Shown here piece after piece: positions 9,596 to 17,598 of a stretch of DNA of 64,000 nt. The notes below the pieces were generated by a model, which saw only the letters and a program-made list of their open reading frames with translations, had not been told where the DNA came from and did not search any database. The DNA is taken from assembly GCA_016700075.1 (NCBI GenBank), contig CP065000.1, positions 1,116,001 through 1,180,000 of the forward strand. Direction: 5' to 3'. A program made the position numbers and the translations under genes. The DNA comes from Acidobacteriota bacterium (GTDB taxonomy: Bacteria > Acidobacteriota > Blastocatellia > Pyrinomonadales > Pyrinomonadaceae). Positions within the stretch are counted from its first letter, which is position 1, and the number at the start of each line of letters is the position of its first letter.

Positions 9596-10540
9596 TCATG
9601 AATTACGCTGTTTCGCCTTTATGTCGCGAACCGCAGCTGATGCTGAGAACGCCGCGTTCGCGAGGGTCATTTGGTCCGGATGAGCGATGTCGCCAACTGC
9701 GTAAACTCCCTCCAAATTGGTCATCCCATTCTTATCGGTCGCGATATATCCGTCTCGATCCCGCGTTACCAGATCGGCAAATTCTTCGGAATTAGGCACC
9801 ACGCCTATGCGTATCAGCGATGCATCTGCGGCGTACTCAAAACACTCGCCGGTCTCGATATTCTCGGCTGCAACGGCGGCCAACGATGAGTCACCGATAA
9901 ATCGCCTAACTTGCATGTTTTCAATTAGTTGCACGTTCGCTTGCCTTCCTGCTTGATCAAGGAAATCAGATCTTGCCCTGAAGTGACGGCTTCGGTTCAG
10001 GACGATCACACTTCCGGCCGTTTTCGACATCATCGAAGCATTCTCAAGAGCTGCGTCGCCGCCGCCTATGACCACTACATTCTTTCCGGCGACACTACCG
10101 ATCTCCTTGGCCCCCGAGGACAAAATACCTCGGCCGGCGAACTCTATTTCGCCCGGCACACCCAGCATTCGCCGCCTGACTCCTGTCGCGATAACCAATG
10201 AACCGAATCGTAGCTTCTCGCCATTGTTAAGTCCAACGATTCTCCCATTTACATCAACAAAAGCAACCGAAGAATTAGTCCTTATATTTGCAGCGACGGC
10301 ATTGGAATGGGTGCGGAAACTTGTCAGCATTTCAGCCCCGTTGTCTGTGAGCGTGCCCGGATAGTTCACTATACGATTGAAAGCCCAATTCAATTGCCCG
10401 CCAATGTCGTCGCATTTCTCTAAGACGACATGGCTGAGGCCGAGATCGGCACACCAGATCGCTGCAGAAATACCTGCGGGACCTGCGCCTATGATCACGA
10501 CATCAAACGTGCTCAAACCGTCAATTCGGAACTCGTTCAT
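9596..10540 (-). CDS. Thioredoxin-reductase-like FAD/NAD(P)H oxidoreductase lacking the CxxC
   Basis: A 314-residue flavoprotein with the two-dinucleotide-fold layout of the low-Mr thioredoxin reductase family. The FAD motif is VVIIGAGPAGISAA (about 14-27), followed by GGQLNWAFNRIVNYPG. A central NAD(P)H motif VVVIGGGDAALENA lies near residue 160, and the C-terminal FAD motif is YAVGDIAHP. In true thioredoxin reductases the redox-active CxxC lies just before the second Rossmann fold. Here that stretch reads GRGILSSGAKE and has no cysteine, so thioredoxin reduction by the usual route is not possible. It may be a ferredoxin/flavodoxin-NADP reductase of the TrxR-like type or another NAD(P)H-dependent flavoenzyme. 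Confidence 0.82.
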   Translation of the reverse strand: MNEFRIDGLSTFDVVIIGAGPAGISAAIWCADLGLSHVVLEKCDDIGGQLNWAFNRIVNYPGTLTDNGAEMLTSFRTHSNAVAANIRTNSSVAFVDVNGRIVGLNNGEKLRFGSLVIATGVRRRMLGVPGEIEFAGRGILSSGAKEIGSVAGKNVVVIGGGDAALENASMMSKTAGSVIVLNRSRHFRARSDFLDQAGRQANVQLIENMQVRRFIGDSSLAAVAAENIETGECFEYAADASLIRIGVVPNSEEFADLVTRDRDGYIATDKNGMTNLEGVYAVGDIAHPDQMTLANAAFSASAAVRDIKAKQRNS

Positions 10541-10807
10541 TAGTCTGCAATTCTACTATTTTTGTCATCGAAATATGCCGTTTTTTGTCACAATTCTGTC
10601 TTACGGCGATGAAGACCTAAACGACACGCCCCAAACCCGCCTATTAACTCGTTTATTTGTATAGATATAGCGTCGACCGCAGACACGGTTTCTTCGTCCG
10701 GATGATGGCACCCGTATTGCCATTGGAATCATGACATTTGCGCCGTGCGCTCCCGCAAAACCCACCGCAACGGCCCCACTAAAGCTGATCAGCAAATTGA
10801 AAAGACC

Positions 10808-12727
10808 ATGAGACTCGATATCGAATCACCCGCCCAGTCTATCCCTTCGTCATCGGAAATGTCGCATTCTAACGGAGCTTCGCCTTCTGAAAAGGCACAG
10901 GTCCTGCTCGATAACGGCATCGCCGCCGCACAAAAAGGCGACCGCCGCTCGGCCCGTCTGCTCCTAGACCTCGCTGTCGAGGCGGAGCCGCATCTTGTCG
11001 ACGGTTGGATGTGGCTTGCCTCTATCAGCGAATATCCCGAGGAACTTCTGTCGTATCTGGATAAGATCCTGGAGATCGACCCTCAGAATCAAAAAGCTAT
11101 CGACTGGCAGATATCGACCCGCTCCCTGATGGCAAAGACGCTTGTTCAAAAGGCGGTCGAAACAGATCGGAACGGTGACCGTGAGGGTGCCGTATCGCTG
11201 CTCGACCAAGCACTCGAATACGATGAAAAATGCGTCGTTGCCTGGTCGTGGAAAGCGACGCTCGAGGAAGACGAGGATCGGAAGATCAAAATTTTGTCGA
11301 AGGTCATCGAGATCGATCCCGAAAACAGCGAAGCCGCGGCCGCGATCGGATCGATCAACAAAGAAAAGATACGGCGGAAACGCCGCAATGCCGGACAGGC
11401 ACTGATTGACGGATCTGTAGAAGAGGCCCTTGGCCTTTTCGAAGAGCTTTCCGAGATCGAAGAATATCGGTACGAATCCAGACTCGTCGCCGGATTTTTT
11501 GCGGATTCGCTTGAGTCAAAACTCGAAGCTTTCAGAAGTGCCGCCTCGATGGCAGACGAAGGTTCGATGTCTGCCTTCGCCGTCGACTTCCTTGAGCGGC
11601 TAAGTGACCCCGAAACCGAGCCGCTTGCCTACGCTGAGGCGTCAGCCCCGGCAGAGCCTACAGCGGAGGCGGCCGAGACACCGGCGGAGCAGTTGAACGA
11701 AGATCCGGCAGAAGAGTACTATGCCGAGCCGGCGGTCGAAACGGCGTCATTTGAACCGGAAGAGATCGAAGCCGCCCCCGAATTCGACCCGTACTCGACC
11801 ATCGCTCCGGAATACTCGGCCGAACACATCTCTGATGACGACGGTGAAGAAGCATCGGCTGACGAGGTCGATACCGACGAAACGCTTGAATACCGTGCTG
11901 AACAAATTTTCATCCAAGCCGGCGAAGAAGAGATCTTTGGGGCGGAACCTGCAGGAGAAGCGGCGCCCGTCAGTGAATGCTGCATTTACTGCAGCTCAAA
12001 CATCGACCACGGATCGTTTCAGTGTTCTTCGTGTGGATCGGCGTTGACGCTTTCGGACCTTGAGATGCTCTTGTCACCGCGGCAGATCGATAATGTGGCC
12101 GTTTCAAACGCAGTGATCGCGATGGAAGCCGAATGGAATCTGCGCGAACTCACAGTGAAGGAGCTCGTCGGACTCGGCATCGGTCATTTCAACTTAGGAA
12201 ATTTCGACGAGGGACTGAAATACCTTGAAGAAGCCTCTAATCTGGATGCGAATGACGTTATTCTCGCAGGCCAGATCAACGCTATAGCGATCAGGCTGGA
12301 AGAGCTCAGGCGCCAGAATGAACTGCATGGCTCATCGCCTCGCGGCAAAACCATACTTGTGATCGACGACAGTGCGACCATCCGCAAGCTCATATCAGCA
12401 AAACTCGAAAAGTCGGGACATGAGGTGGTTACTGCGGAAGACGGCGTCGAAGGGCTTGAAAAGATCGCTGAAAAGACGCCCGACCTGGTTCTTCTCGACA
12501 TCACAATGCCGAAAATGGACGGCTACGAGGTCTGCAAAGAAATCCGTGCGAATCCGGCAACCAAGGATATTCCTGTCGTGATGATCTCCGGTAAGGACGG
12601 ATTTTTCGACAAGGTTCGGGGCAGGATGGCAGGTGCAACGGGCTATGTGACCAAGCCCTTCGGCCCTGAGACGCTCATGAAAGCTCTTGACACGTATTTG
12701 GTAGCCGACGGCTCTGCCGTTAATTAG
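10808..12727 (+). CDS. TPR / zinc-ribbon / response-regulator receiver fusion protein
   Basis: About 639 residues in four parts. TPR-like helices fill the first 270 residues. A long acidic Glu/Ala/Pro linker follows (about 270-385), then a zinc ribbon with C392, C395, C406 and C409. More TPR-like helices lead to a C-terminal receiver domain from about residue 513 (ILVIDDSATIRK), with phosphoacceptor D564 in LVLLDITMPKMDGYEV and the conserved Lys in TKPFG. There is no DNA-binding output domain, so it probably signals by protein contact. I choose the ATG at 10808; a GTG at 10745 in frame would add 21 Lys/Arg-rich residues. The CheA-like kinase gene starts 35 bp downstream and is the likely phosphodonor. 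Confidence 0.8.
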   Translation: MRLDIESPAQSIPSSSEMSHSNGASPSEKAQVLLDNGIAAAQKGDRRSARLLLDLAVEAEPHLVDGWMWLASISEYPEELLSYLDKILEIDPQNQKAIDWQISTRSLMAKTLVQKAVETDRNGDREGAVSLLDQALEYDEKCVVAWSWKATLEEDEDRKIKILSKVIEIDPENSEAAAAIGSINKEKIRRKRRNAGQALIDGSVEEALGLFEELSEIEEYRYESRLVAGFFADSLESKLEAFRSAASMADEGSMSAFAVDFLERLSDPETEPLAYAEASAPAEPTAEAAETPAEQLNEDPAEEYYAEPAVETASFEPEEIEAAPEFDPYSTIAPEYSAEHISDDDGEEASADEVDTDETLEYRAEQIFIQAGEEEIFGAEPAGEAAPVSECCIYCSSNIDHGSFQCSSCGSALTLSDLEMLLSPRQIDNVAVSNAVIAMEAEWNLRELTVKELVGLGIGHFNLGNFDEGLKYLEEASNLDANDVILAGQINAIAIRLEELRRQNELHGSSPRGKTILVIDDSATIRKLISAKLEKSGHEVVTAEDGVEGLEKIAEKTPDLVLLDITMPKMDGYEVCKEIRANPATKDIPVVMISGKDGFFDKVRGRMAGATGYVTKPFGPETLMKALDTYLVADGSAVN

Positions 12728-12762
12728 ACCTAAACCGATCGACACATTCTCCCGGCCGACGG

Positions 12763-14790
12763 ATGCATCGACTTGATCAAACATCTTTCGTCGCCCAAAC
12801 CGGCGCCGATCTCGCATCTATTCGCAGTTCACTGCTGATAGCCGCTCAGACCGGCGACAAGACCGGACTTAGGCAAGCAAAGACCCGCCTCAGCCGCATT
12901 GCAAATGTCGGCTCGCTCGGCGGGCATTTGCACATTGCCTCAATGGCAGGGGAATGCCTCGAGGCGATCGACCAACTCGTCAATACTCCGGACGCGGATC
13001 TCGCGTCTGCGAACGGTGCCTTGGACTCCCTTGCAAAGATCGAGGCGGCGATACTCGATCTTTCTCTCCTTTCCGATGAGAACGAGACGAGCGACCTGAA
13101 TTTTGACGCAGCGTTCGATCTGCTTGTACCCGAAAAGGCAGAGCCCGAAATCGAGGCCGAAGATGATGAATTCGCCGTTGATGAGGAGACGCTTGAGATC
13201 TTCCGCTCAGAAGCCGATGCCCTGCTCGCGAACATCTCGCTCGCGCTGACGTCATTAGCGGCATCGCCCGATGACAAGCATTCATTGTGGGAGATCCGAC
13301 GCAACGCACATACTCTAAAGGGATCGGCCGGCATAGTTGGGCTCAGCCAGGTCGCAACGCTTGCTCACCGAGCAGAGGATCTACTCGACCATCTGGTTGA
13401 CAAAGGTGCCCCGGCGAATGACAGGGTAATTGAATTTCTCAACACGACCGTCGAATACATCAGCAACCTACTCGTCGGCAGTTCCGGTTCACTTTCCGAA
13501 AACATCATTGACCATCTCACACCGACCGAGGGCGATGGTGTGCCGGCAGATCAGGAGGCTGAAAACTCTCCGATGACGGTTCAACCGGCTGCCGTGCTTC
13601 ACATGCCGCCCATCGTTCGTGTTTCGCTTGAGAGGATCGATGAGATACTCGATCTCTCTACCAAGCTGGTCGAATTCCAACGTTCGGCAAGCACCTTGAT
13701 AGCCGACACCGCACGCGCTTCTCGAGAAGAGGACCTGCGGAACGCAATTCTCACTCACGCAGAGATGGCGGCCGAGGTGCACCGGAAACTCCTCCGCATT
13801 CGGATGGTGCGTTTCGGCAATCTTGAAACCCGGCTGGCACGGAATATCAATGTCACTTGCTCCGACGAGGGCAAGAAGGCCGTTCTCGTCCTTCACGACC
13901 CCGAGGTCGAGGTTGACACGCTGATCATCGATGCCCTGATCGAGCCGATGCTTCATCTGATCAAGAACGCGGTCGTACACGGTATAGAACCGCCGGAAAC
14001 GCGTCGGCTGATCGGTAAGCCGGAAGCAGGAACAATTTCTGTCTCGGTCAGTGCTGACGACGATGCAGTGGTTGTGAGTATTTCCGATGACGGCAGCGGT
14101 CTGTCAACCGCGAAGATCATCGAAAAGGCCCTTGAAACCGGCATCCTGACGGAAGAAAAAGCTGCAGCGATGAAGGAAAAAGACATTCATCAGCTGATCT
14201 TCTCGCGCGGCCTGACCACCGCTGAAAAGCTCGACCTGAACGCAGGACGCGGCGTCGGCATGAGTATCGTAAAGGAAAGTATCGAGGCAAAAGGCGGATC
14301 GATCCATGTCGAAACCACCCCGCAGCAGGGATCGACCTTCACGCTGATAATGCCCGCAAAAATAGCCGTTAATGAGAGACCGGAAGATGCTCCCGACGAC
14401 AATGCTCCCGATGATTCACCGCTCGTTCTCATAGTTGACGACAGTGCGGCGATAAGACATCAAACGACGAAATTCGCATCTGCCGCAGGCTGCAGAACGA
14501 TAACAGCGAATGACGGTGCCGAAGCATTGGAACTCCTGCTTTCCGGTTCATATGAACCGGATCTGATCTTCTCTGATGTAGAGATGCCGAATATGGACGG
14601 CTGGGGCATGTTGGAATACATCAAGACCGACGACAATCTCGGCCACATTCCCGTAGTGATGATCACTTCGCTCGACGACGCGGAATACCGTCAACGGGCT
14701 GCCGACCTCGGTGCAACGGAATATATGGTAAAGCCCGCGACCGCTGACAAGATCGCAGGCTGTATTGAGAGGACCTTGGCTGTCGCTTAA
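12763..14790 (+). CDS. CheA-like hybrid histidine kinase without a CheW domain
   Basis: A 675-residue kinase. A degenerate Hpt-like helical segment (about 1-100) precedes a canonical Hpt domain with phosphorylatable H183 in NAHTLKGSAG. A dimerisation region (about 285-350) leads to a CheA-type ATPase: N-box HLIKNAVVHGIE, G1 box SDDGSGL, F-box IFSRGLTT and G2 box GRGVGMSIVKESIE. The protein then goes directly from TFTLIMPAKIA through a short acidic linker to a receiver domain (VLIVDDSAAIRH, phosphoacceptor D605). The CheW-like P5 domain, which in CheA and ChpA/PilL kinases couples to receptors, is absent. It forms a pair with the upstream receiver protein. The stop overlaps the convergent SDR gene by 4 bp. 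Confidence 0.86.
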   Translation: MHRLDQTSFVAQTGADLASIRSSLLIAAQTGDKTGLRQAKTRLSRIANVGSLGGHLHIASMAGECLEAIDQLVNTPDADLASANGALDSLAKIEAAILDLSLLSDENETSDLNFDAAFDLLVPEKAEPEIEAEDDEFAVDEETLEIFRSEADALLANISLALTSLAASPDDKHSLWEIRRNAHTLKGSAGIVGLSQVATLAHRAEDLLDHLVDKGAPANDRVIEFLNTTVEYISNLLVGSSGSLSENIIDHLTPTEGDGVPADQEAENSPMTVQPAAVLHMPPIVRVSLERIDEILDLSTKLVEFQRSASTLIADTARASREEDLRNAILTHAEMAAEVHRKLLRIRMVRFGNLETRLARNINVTCSDEGKKAVLVLHDPEVEVDTLIIDALIEPMLHLIKNAVVHGIEPPETRRLIGKPEAGTISVSVSADDDAVVVSISDDGSGLSTAKIIEKALETGILTEEKAAAMKEKDIHQLIFSRGLTTAEKLDLNAGRGVGMSIVKESIEAKGGSIHVETTPQQGSTFTLIMPAKIAVNERPEDAPDDNAPDDSPLVLIVDDSAAIRHQTTKFASAAGCRTITANDGAEALELLLSGSYEPDLIFSDVEMPNMDGWGMLEYIKTDDNLGHIPVVMITSLDDAEYRQRAADLGATEYMVKPATADKIAGCIERTLAVA

Positions 14791-15503
14791 CGCTTCGGCG
14801 GCCTGCTCGGACGCAGTTCGACCTTACTCGGCAACGCTCGTTCGTCCATATCCAGCAAACCCATTACAACCTGTGCTACGTCTGCCGGCTGCAGCTGCCA
14901 CGCTTTTTCGTCGCTAGGCGTGTCGCCGCCGAAATATGTATTCACGCTGCCGGGGCAGATATAGCTGACCTTGATATTATCGTGACGGACTTCCTGCATA
15001 AGCGCTTCGGAAAAACCGTTCAAACCGAACTTCGACGCGTTGTACGCTGCCATTCCCGGATGGGCGTTCTGACCGGCAAGTGATGAGATGTTTATGATGT
15101 AGCCGCCGCCGCGGGCCTTCATCTTAGGGATCGCGTGATGACAAGCGTAATAGGTCCCGAACAGGTTCGTCTCGAGCGTTTCGCGAAACTCGTCGGGCGT
15201 CGTTTCCTCGATGGTCTTGCCCATATAGCCGACGCCGGCATTATTGATGAGAATATCGATACCGCCGAAGTGCCGCTCGCAGCTTTCCAGGACCGCCTTG
15301 ATGTTCGCCTCGTCGCGCACATCACACAGTTTCCCCGCCGCCGACCCGAGCACCGATAGTCTATCGATCGCGGACTCTAACTCGTCTCGATGCCGCGAAC
15401 AAATGTAAACGCTCGCACCGGCCTTCACCAGAGCTTCGGCAATAGCATAGCCAATACCTTTGGAGCCGCCCGTTATCACAGCCGCTTTGCCTTCGAGATT
15501 CAT
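14787..15503 (-). CDS. Short-chain dehydrogenase/reductase (SDR) family protein
   Basis: A 238-residue classical SDR. The NAD(P)-binding motif TGGSKGIG lies at 11-18, the NNAG motif at 87-90, and the catalytic residues are S141, Y154 and K158 (YNASK). The order and spacing fit an active enzyme that oxidises or reduces a hydroxyl/carbonyl group; the substrate is not predictable. The ATG overlaps the gatB stop codon in an ATGA arrangement (15500-15503), which suggests translational coupling with gatB even though no functional link is obvious. Confidence 0.9.
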   Translation of the reverse strand: MNLEGKAAVITGGSKGIGYAIAEALVKAGASVYICSRHRDELESAIDRLSVLGSAAGKLCDVRDEANIKAVLESCERHFGGIDILINNAGVGYMGKTIEETTPDEFRETLETNLFGTYYACHHAIPKMKARGGGYIINISSLAGQNAHPGMAAYNASKFGLNGFSEALMQEVRHDNIKVSYICPGSVNTYFGGDTPSDEKAWQLQPADVAQVVMGLLDMDERALPSKVELRPSRPPKR

Positions 15504-16969
15504 AATTTCGCCCTCAAGATCTCATTCACTATCTTCGGATTTGCCTTGCCTTCGGAAGCCTTCATCACCTGCCCGACGAAGAACCCGAATAACGCGTCTT
15601 TGCCGCCGCGAAACGCCGCAGCCTGGTCCGGATTTGCGGCGATCACATCGTCAACGATCTTTTCGATCGCTGATGTGTCAGAAACCTGTTCAAATCCTTT
15701 TTCCTTGATGACCGCAGGAGCCGCTTTGCCCGTTGTGAACATTTCCGCCAGTACTTCTTTCGCCTGATTGTTCGTGATGTCGCCTTTGCCGACGATGGTG
15801 ATCAGCTCCGCCAGATCTTCTGCAGTGACCAGCGAATCCTCAATTTGCTTGCCCGCAGCGTTCAGTTCTTTTGTCAGCTCGCCAAGTATCCAGTTCGCAG
15901 ATGCTTTCGGATCGGCGGAGATACGTGCCGCAGTTTCAAAGTATTCGGCGGCGGCAAGCGACGACGTAAGCTGTGACGCATCGCCAAAACCTAATCCGTA
16001 GGTCGCGATGAACCGCTCACGCATCGCATCGGGCAGTTCTGGAAGCTCGGCCTTTACGGCGTCGATGAACTCGCGGCTCACACGCAGCGGCTGCAGATCA
16101 GGCTCAGGAAAATAGCGGTAATCATGAGCGTCCTCTTTTGAACGCATCACGCGAGTGCGATTGTTCTTTTCGTCCCAAAGCCGCGTCTCCTGGCTTACGC
16201 CTTCGCCCGATTCGTGTGCCGCGATCTGCCTCTCGATCTCGTATTCGATGGCCTTTTGCATAAAGCGAACCGAGTTAAGATTTTTTAACTCGACCTTGTT
16301 TCGAAACTCTTCTTCGCCCTTCTTCCTGACCGACACATTTGCTTCGCAGCGGAGATTTCCCTTCTCCATATCAGCATCGCTGGCACCGACCCATTGCAGC
16401 ACGCGGCGGACATGATTCACGTAATCGTAGGCTTCCCATGACGAGCGGAAATCCGGCGCCGTAACTATCTCGCCGAGCGGCGTTCCGGCACGATTGAGAT
16501 CAACATATGAATATTTATCGGTATCGGGCAGCCCTTCGTGGACGTTCTTTCCGGCGTCCTCTTCGAGATGCATCCGCTGAATGTGAATGTTCATCGGCCG
16601 CCAAGTTTTTGCGTGACCGTGATCATCGCGGTCGGCGGTCATTATCGTCAGTGTGCCGTTCGCAGAAAAAGGCTTGTCGTATTGCGATATCTGATAGCCT
16701 TTCGGCAGGTCTGGATAGAAGTAGTTCTTTCGGGAAAAGATCGACACTTCTTGAATCTCAAGCCCCAACGCAAGAGCCGCACGGGCGCCGAGTTCGACCG
16801 CACGTTTGTTCAGCACCGGCAATGCACCGGGTAAGCCGAGACACGTCGGGCAAGTGTTAGAATTCGGCTCGCCGCCCGTCTCGACCGCACACGAGCAGAA
16901 TATCTTAGTCTCGGTAGCAAGCTGTGTATGAATCTCCATCCCGATGATGGCTTCCCAGTCACTGTTCAT
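15500..16969 (-). CDS. gatB: Asp-tRNA(Asn)/Glu-tRNA(Gln) amidotransferase subunit B
   Basis: A 489-residue GatB. It activates the side chain of Glu or Asp misacylated on tRNA(Gln)/tRNA(Asn) so that GatA-derived ammonia can amidate it. Visible signatures are the N-terminal GMEIHTQL, a zinc-site cysteine set C25, C27, C40 and C43 (FCSC and CPTC), LPKGYQISQYDKP and the EDAHDYRYFPEPDL segment near residue 275. The C-terminal 150 residues form the YqeY-like tRNA-binding tail. Length matches the family. gatA and gatC are not in the window. The gene starts 5 bp downstream of a small exported protein gene and couples to the SDR gene. Confidence 0.97.
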   Translation of the reverse strand: MNSDWEAIIGMEIHTQLATETKIFCSCAVETGGEPNSNTCPTCLGLPGALPVLNKRAVELGARAALALGLEIQEVSIFSRKNYFYPDLPKGYQISQYDKPFSANGTLTIMTADRDDHGHAKTWRPMNIHIQRMHLEEDAGKNVHEGLPDTDKYSYVDLNRAGTPLGEIVTAPDFRSSWEAYDYVNHVRRVLQWVGASDADMEKGNLRCEANVSVRKKGEEEFRNKVELKNLNSVRFMQKAIEYEIERQIAAHESGEGVSQETRLWDEKNNRTRVMRSKEDAHDYRYFPEPDLQPLRVSREFIDAVKAELPELPDAMRERFIATYGLGFGDASQLTSSLAAAEYFETAARISADPKASANWILGELTKELNAAGKQIEDSLVTAEDLAELITIVGKGDITNNQAKEVLAEMFTTGKAAPAVIKEKGFEQVSDTSAIEKIVDDVIAANPDQAAAFRGGKDALFGFFVGQVMKASEGKANPKIVNEILRAKL

Positions 16970-16974
16970 ATTTT

Positions 16975-17466
16975 CTATCGTTTTCGTTTAGGTGCGAACA
17001 TCGGAGCAGAAGGAGTTCGCGGCCCTGTCGGCCAAAACTGCCCGCCTGCAAAATAGCCCGGCTGCTGATAACGCCACGGAAATGGCCGCCGCCAATTGTT
17101 TAGCGGATACCAGTAGCCGCCGACGATCATTGTTTCCGTCGTTTGCGGTGCCTGATATATCGGCACAACCAGCGGTGCGGCCCTTTGCTGCTCTTCGGCA
17201 CGGCGAGCCTCGCGTTCGAGCCTGTCGCGGCGGAGTTTCGCCGATAGATCGAACATCTGCTCACGCGATTCCGCTTCGCGTTTTGCCATTTCTTCCGGCG
17301 ACGCGAACCCCAAACGCGCGTAGTTCTCGCGAAGCTCTCGCTCGGCTCTTAAACGCTCGGTTTTGTAATTTGCAAGGTCCGCGTTCGTCACGACCTTTGT
17401 TTGAGCGATCGCCGCCGACGCCGTAATTGCTGCCAGACAAAAAATAATGCTTAGTTTCTTTGTCAT
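16975..17466 (-). CDS. Small exported protein of unknown function
   Basis: A 163-residue protein with a signal peptide (LSIIFCLAAITASAAIAQ). The mature part has a charged, probably coiled-coil region rich in Arg/Glu (about 35-95) and then a Pro/Trp/Tyr-rich tail (GGYWYPLNNWRRPFPWRYQQ) ending in a basic APKRKR. I do not recognise a family. The composition suggests an envelope protein. It is immediately upstream of gatB on the same strand. The ATG at 17466 follows GGTTCCCCCG-type sequence with no clear ribosome-binding site. Confidence 0.7.
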   Translation of the reverse strand: MTKKLSIIFCLAAITASAAIAQTKVVTNADLANYKTERLRAERELRENYARLGFASPEEMAKREAESREQMFDLSAKLRRDRLEREARRAEEQQRAAPLVVPIYQAPQTTETMIVGGYWYPLNNWRRPFPWRYQQPGYFAGGQFWPTGPRTPSAPMFAPKRKR

Positions 17467-17598
17467 AAAAGGTTCCCCCGAAACCTTAATTTTATCACAA
17501 CAGTGAACTCATTCGAGGGAACCCGATGGTCATCGCCACCTTTCAGTTCGGCCCTTTACGGGACTTTGCGGCTTGGCGGGAAACACTGCTCCCTATCG

